From the NCBI GenBank assembly GCA_945901195.1, contig CAMDKB010000288.1, forward strand, positions 1 to 5,992: a stretch of DNA of 5,992 bases. The letters are read 5' to 3'. Both the position numbers and the translations under genes were made by a program. Position 1 is the first letter of the stretch, and each line of letters begins with the position of its first letter. Source of the DNA: Rhizobium sp. Q54 (GTDB lineage: Bacteria; Pseudomonadota; Alphaproteobacteria; Rhizobiales; Beijerinckiaceae). The notes beneath the pieces were generated by a model. The model had not been told where the DNA came from. It worked only from the letters and a program-made list of their open reading frames with translations, and searched no databases. Below are positions 4,098 through 5,992 of the stretch, one piece after another.

Positions 4098-5992
4098 ATG
4101 GCGAAGAAGGACGAGGAAAAAAAGGCTGGCGAAGGCGCAGTGGCTGAGACCACCGATAGCCCCTTGCTCGATCTTTCCGATGCTGCAGTCAAAAAAATGA
4201 TCAAGCTCGCCAAGAAGCGCGGGTTTGTTACGCACGATGAACTGAACGCTGTTCTGCCATCAGAAGAAGTGTCTTCTGACCAGATCGAAGATGTTTATTC
4301 CATGCTCAACGAGATGGGTATCAACGTCGTCGATTCCGATGATTCTGAAGAGGCCGCAGAAGAAGGCGCAGAAGAAGAAGTGGAAGGCGGCGATCTCGTT
4401 GAAGCTGCGCGTCCCACGGCGGTCGTTGCGACAACGACCACCAAGGAGCCGACGGACCGCACCGACGATCCCGTCCGCATGTATCTGCGCGAGATGGGCA
4501 CAGTGGAATTGCTCTCCCGCGAAGGCGAAATCGCTATCGCCAAACGCATCGAGGCCGGCCGCGAAGCTATGATCGCGGGCCTCTGCGAAAGCCCGCTGAC
4601 CTTTCAGGCCATCATCATCTGGCGTGACGAACTGACAGATGGCAAGGTGTTGCTGCGTGACATCATCGATCTGGAAGCGACATACACTGGGCCAGACGGC
4701 AAGGCTGGTCCGAAAATCGAGGGCGCACCCGGCGAAGACGGCATCGCACAGCCCATGTCGGCAGCCCCTCTTCAGGCACCGGCCACCGCGCCGCAATCCC
4801 CCCCGCCGCGTCTGGTAGGTGATGGCGAAGATGGCGCTGACAAGCCCGAGGGCGGCGAAGAAAATTTAGACGACGAAGACGATATGGAAAATTCCGTGTC
4901 GCTTTCTGCAATGGAAGCGGATCTCAAGCCCAAGGTGATCGAGATTTTCGATCGCGTGGCTTCAGCTTACAAGAAGCTGCGCCGCCTGCAGGACCAGAAC
5001 GTCGAGAACAAGCTCAACAACGAAGCTCTGACACCAGCGCAGGAACGCAAGTTCAAAGGCCTGAAGAAAGAGATCGTCGTCGATGTAAAATCTCTTTCAC
5101 TGAACCAGAACCGTATCGACGCCCTGGTTGCCCAGCTTTATGACATCAACAAGCGGCTCATCGGCTACGAAACCCGCCTGATGCGTCTGGCCGAAAGCCA
5201 TGGCGTTTCGCGCGAGGACTTCCTCAAAAATTATCAGAATTCCGAACTCGATCCCAAATGGCTGCTGCGTGTTTCAAAACTCGGCGCAAAGGGCTGGAAG
5301 AACCTCGTCACCAAGGACAAGGACCGCATTCACGACATGCGCGCCGACATTCAGGCGCTGGCCACGGAAACCGGCCTGGAAATTCAGGAATTCCGCAAGA
5401 TCGTCCACATGGTGCAGAAGGGCGAGCGCGAAGCCCGTCAGGCCAAGAAAGAAATGGTCGAAGCCAACCTGCGTCTCGTCATTTCAATCGCCAAAAAATA
5501 CACCAATCGCGGCCTGCAATTCCTCGATCTCATTCAGGAAGGCAATATCGGCCTGATGAAGGCGGTTGATAAATTCGAATACCGCCGCGGCTACAAGTTC
5601 TCGACCTATGCGACGTGGTGGATCCGTCAGGCGATCACCCGCTCGATTGCCGATCAGGCGCGCACCATCCGCATACCCGTGCACATGATCGAGACGATCA
5701 ACAAGATCGTGCGCACCTCGCGCCAGATGCTGCACGAAATCGGCCGCGAGCCGACGCCGGAAGAGCTGGCCGAAAAGCTCGCCATGCCGCTGGAAAAAGT
5801 GCGCAAGGTGCTCAAAATCGCCAAGGAGCCGATCAGCCTTGAAACGCCCATCGGCGACGAGGAAGATTCGCACCTCGGCGATTTCATCGAGGACAAGAAC
5901 GCGATTCTGCCCATCGACGCGGCGATCCAGAGCAATCTGCGCGAGACTACAACGCGCGTCCTCGCCTCGCTCACCCCGCGCGAAGAACGCGT
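4098..5992 (+). CDS. rpoD: RNA polymerase primary sigma factor RpoD (sigma-70), 3' end cut by the window edge
   Basis: The housekeeping sigma factor directs RNA polymerase to -35/-10 promoters and melts them. The reading frame is open for 631 codons with no stop or frameshift. Region 1.1 (about 25-80, with a basic helix then VTHDELNAVLP) is followed by a Glu/Asp-rich stretch (about 83-105). Region 1.2 contains DPVRMYLREMGTVELLSREGE (124-144). A long non-conserved region (about 160-440) includes a Gly/Pro/Ala-rich acidic spacer (about 198-268). Region 2 runs from NLRLVISIAKKY (457-468) through FLDLIQEGNIGLMKAVDKFEY to the promoter-melting and -10-reading helix with TYATWWIRQAITRSIADQ, then RIPVHM (526-531). 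Region 3 spans about 541-600, with the sigma finger around GDEEDSHLGDFIED. Region 4 begins at about 603 and is cut after TPREER; the helix-turn-helix of region 4.2, roughly 60 residues, is missing because of the window limit, not a defect. It lies downstream of dnaG in the same direction, in the classical order. Confidence 0.98.
   Translation, partial: MAKKDEEKKAGEGAVAETTDSPLLDLSDAAVKKMIKLAKKRGFVTHDELNAVLPSEEVSSDQIEDVYSMLNEMGINVVDSDDSEEAAEEGAEEEVEGGDLVEAARPTAVVATTTTKEPTDRTDDPVRMYLREMGTVELLSREGEIAIAKRIEAGREAMIAGLCESPLTFQAIIIWRDELTDGKVLLRDIIDLEATYTGPDGKAGPKIEGAPGEDGIAQPMSAAPLQAPATAPQSPPPRLVGDGEDGADKPEGGEENLDDEDDMENSVSLSAMEADLKPKVIEIFDRVASAYKKLRRLQDQNVENKLNNEALTPAQERKFKGLKKEIVVDVKSLSLNQNRIDALVAQLYDINKRLIGYETRLMRLAESHGVSREDFLKNYQNSELDPKWLLRVSKLGAKGWKNLVTKDKDRIHDMRADIQALATETGLEIQEFRKIVHMVQKGEREARQAKKEMVEANLRLVISIAKKYTNRGLQFLDLIQEGNIGLMKAVDKFEYRRGYKFSTYATWWIRQAITRSIADQARTIRIPVHMIETINKIVRTSRQMLHEIGREPTPEELAEKLAMPLEKVRKVLKIAKEPISLETPIGDEEDSHLGDFIEDKNAILPIDAAIQSNLRETTTRVLASLTPREER

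Noticed and set aside
4354..4382. GCAGAAGAA-type near-repeat in rpoD
   Set aside because: It simply encodes the Glu-rich acidic stretch common after sigma region 1.1; the repeat is short and imperfect.
4260..4796. Minus-strand open frame (178 codons) opposite the start of rpoD
   Set aside because: The Phe/His-rich product mirrors the Glu/Asp/Lys codons of rpoD; no motif or ribosome-binding site supports it.
5900..5992. Apparent C-terminal truncation of RpoD
   Set aside because: The frame is open to the last base and ends inside region 4; the missing part is due to the window edge.

Overview
The window is a chromosomal segment of an alphaproteobacterium, most likely order Hyphomicrobiales (Rhizobiales). 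The main evidence is the dnaG-rpoD gene order, the long sigma-70 protein with an alphaproteobacterial non-conserved region, and a DnaG N-terminus (MRFTPNILDEIKARLPVSDVV) of the Bradyrhizobium/Beijerinckiaceae-like type. Base composition looks moderately GC-rich. I cannot name the genus.

Layout from left to right. (1) Positions 1-66 on the minus strand are the first 22 codons of an IS5-family transposase that runs off the left edge. Its ribosome-binding site lies in a stem-loop, and the insertion sequence probably ends near position 126. (2) Positions 127-276 are a short non-coding stretch holding two adjacent palindromes and a possible promoter. (3) Positions 277-1803 (+) encode a polytopic inner-membrane protein that looks like a GT-C fold (family 39-like) glycosyltransferase. 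(4) Positions 1804-1981 are the spacer before dnaG, with a perfect TATAAT and, just upstream, an inverted repeat that includes a DnaA-box-like 9-mer. (5) Positions 1982-3916 (+) are dnaG, complete. (6) Positions 3917-4097 are the dnaG-rpoD spacer, with a GC-rich stem-loop and a good ribosome-binding site for rpoD. (7) Positions 4098-5992 (+) are rpoD, cut by the right edge inside region 4, so the region 4.2 helix-turn-helix lies outside.

dnaG and rpoD are the last two genes of the classical macromolecular-synthesis operon (rpsU-dnaG-rpoD in enterics). They link primer synthesis for DNA replication with the housekeeping transcription factor. No rpsU precedes dnaG here; the upstream neighbours are an unrelated membrane-protein gene and a mobile element.

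The most notable observation is in DnaG. All four positions that bind zinc in the standard CHC2 zinc ribbon are replaced (Ser38, Gly41, Asp59, Ser62), while the surrounding fold motifs and every TOPRIM catalytic residue are intact. I found no CRISPR array, tRNA, rRNA or defence system, and no wholly new multi-gene system.
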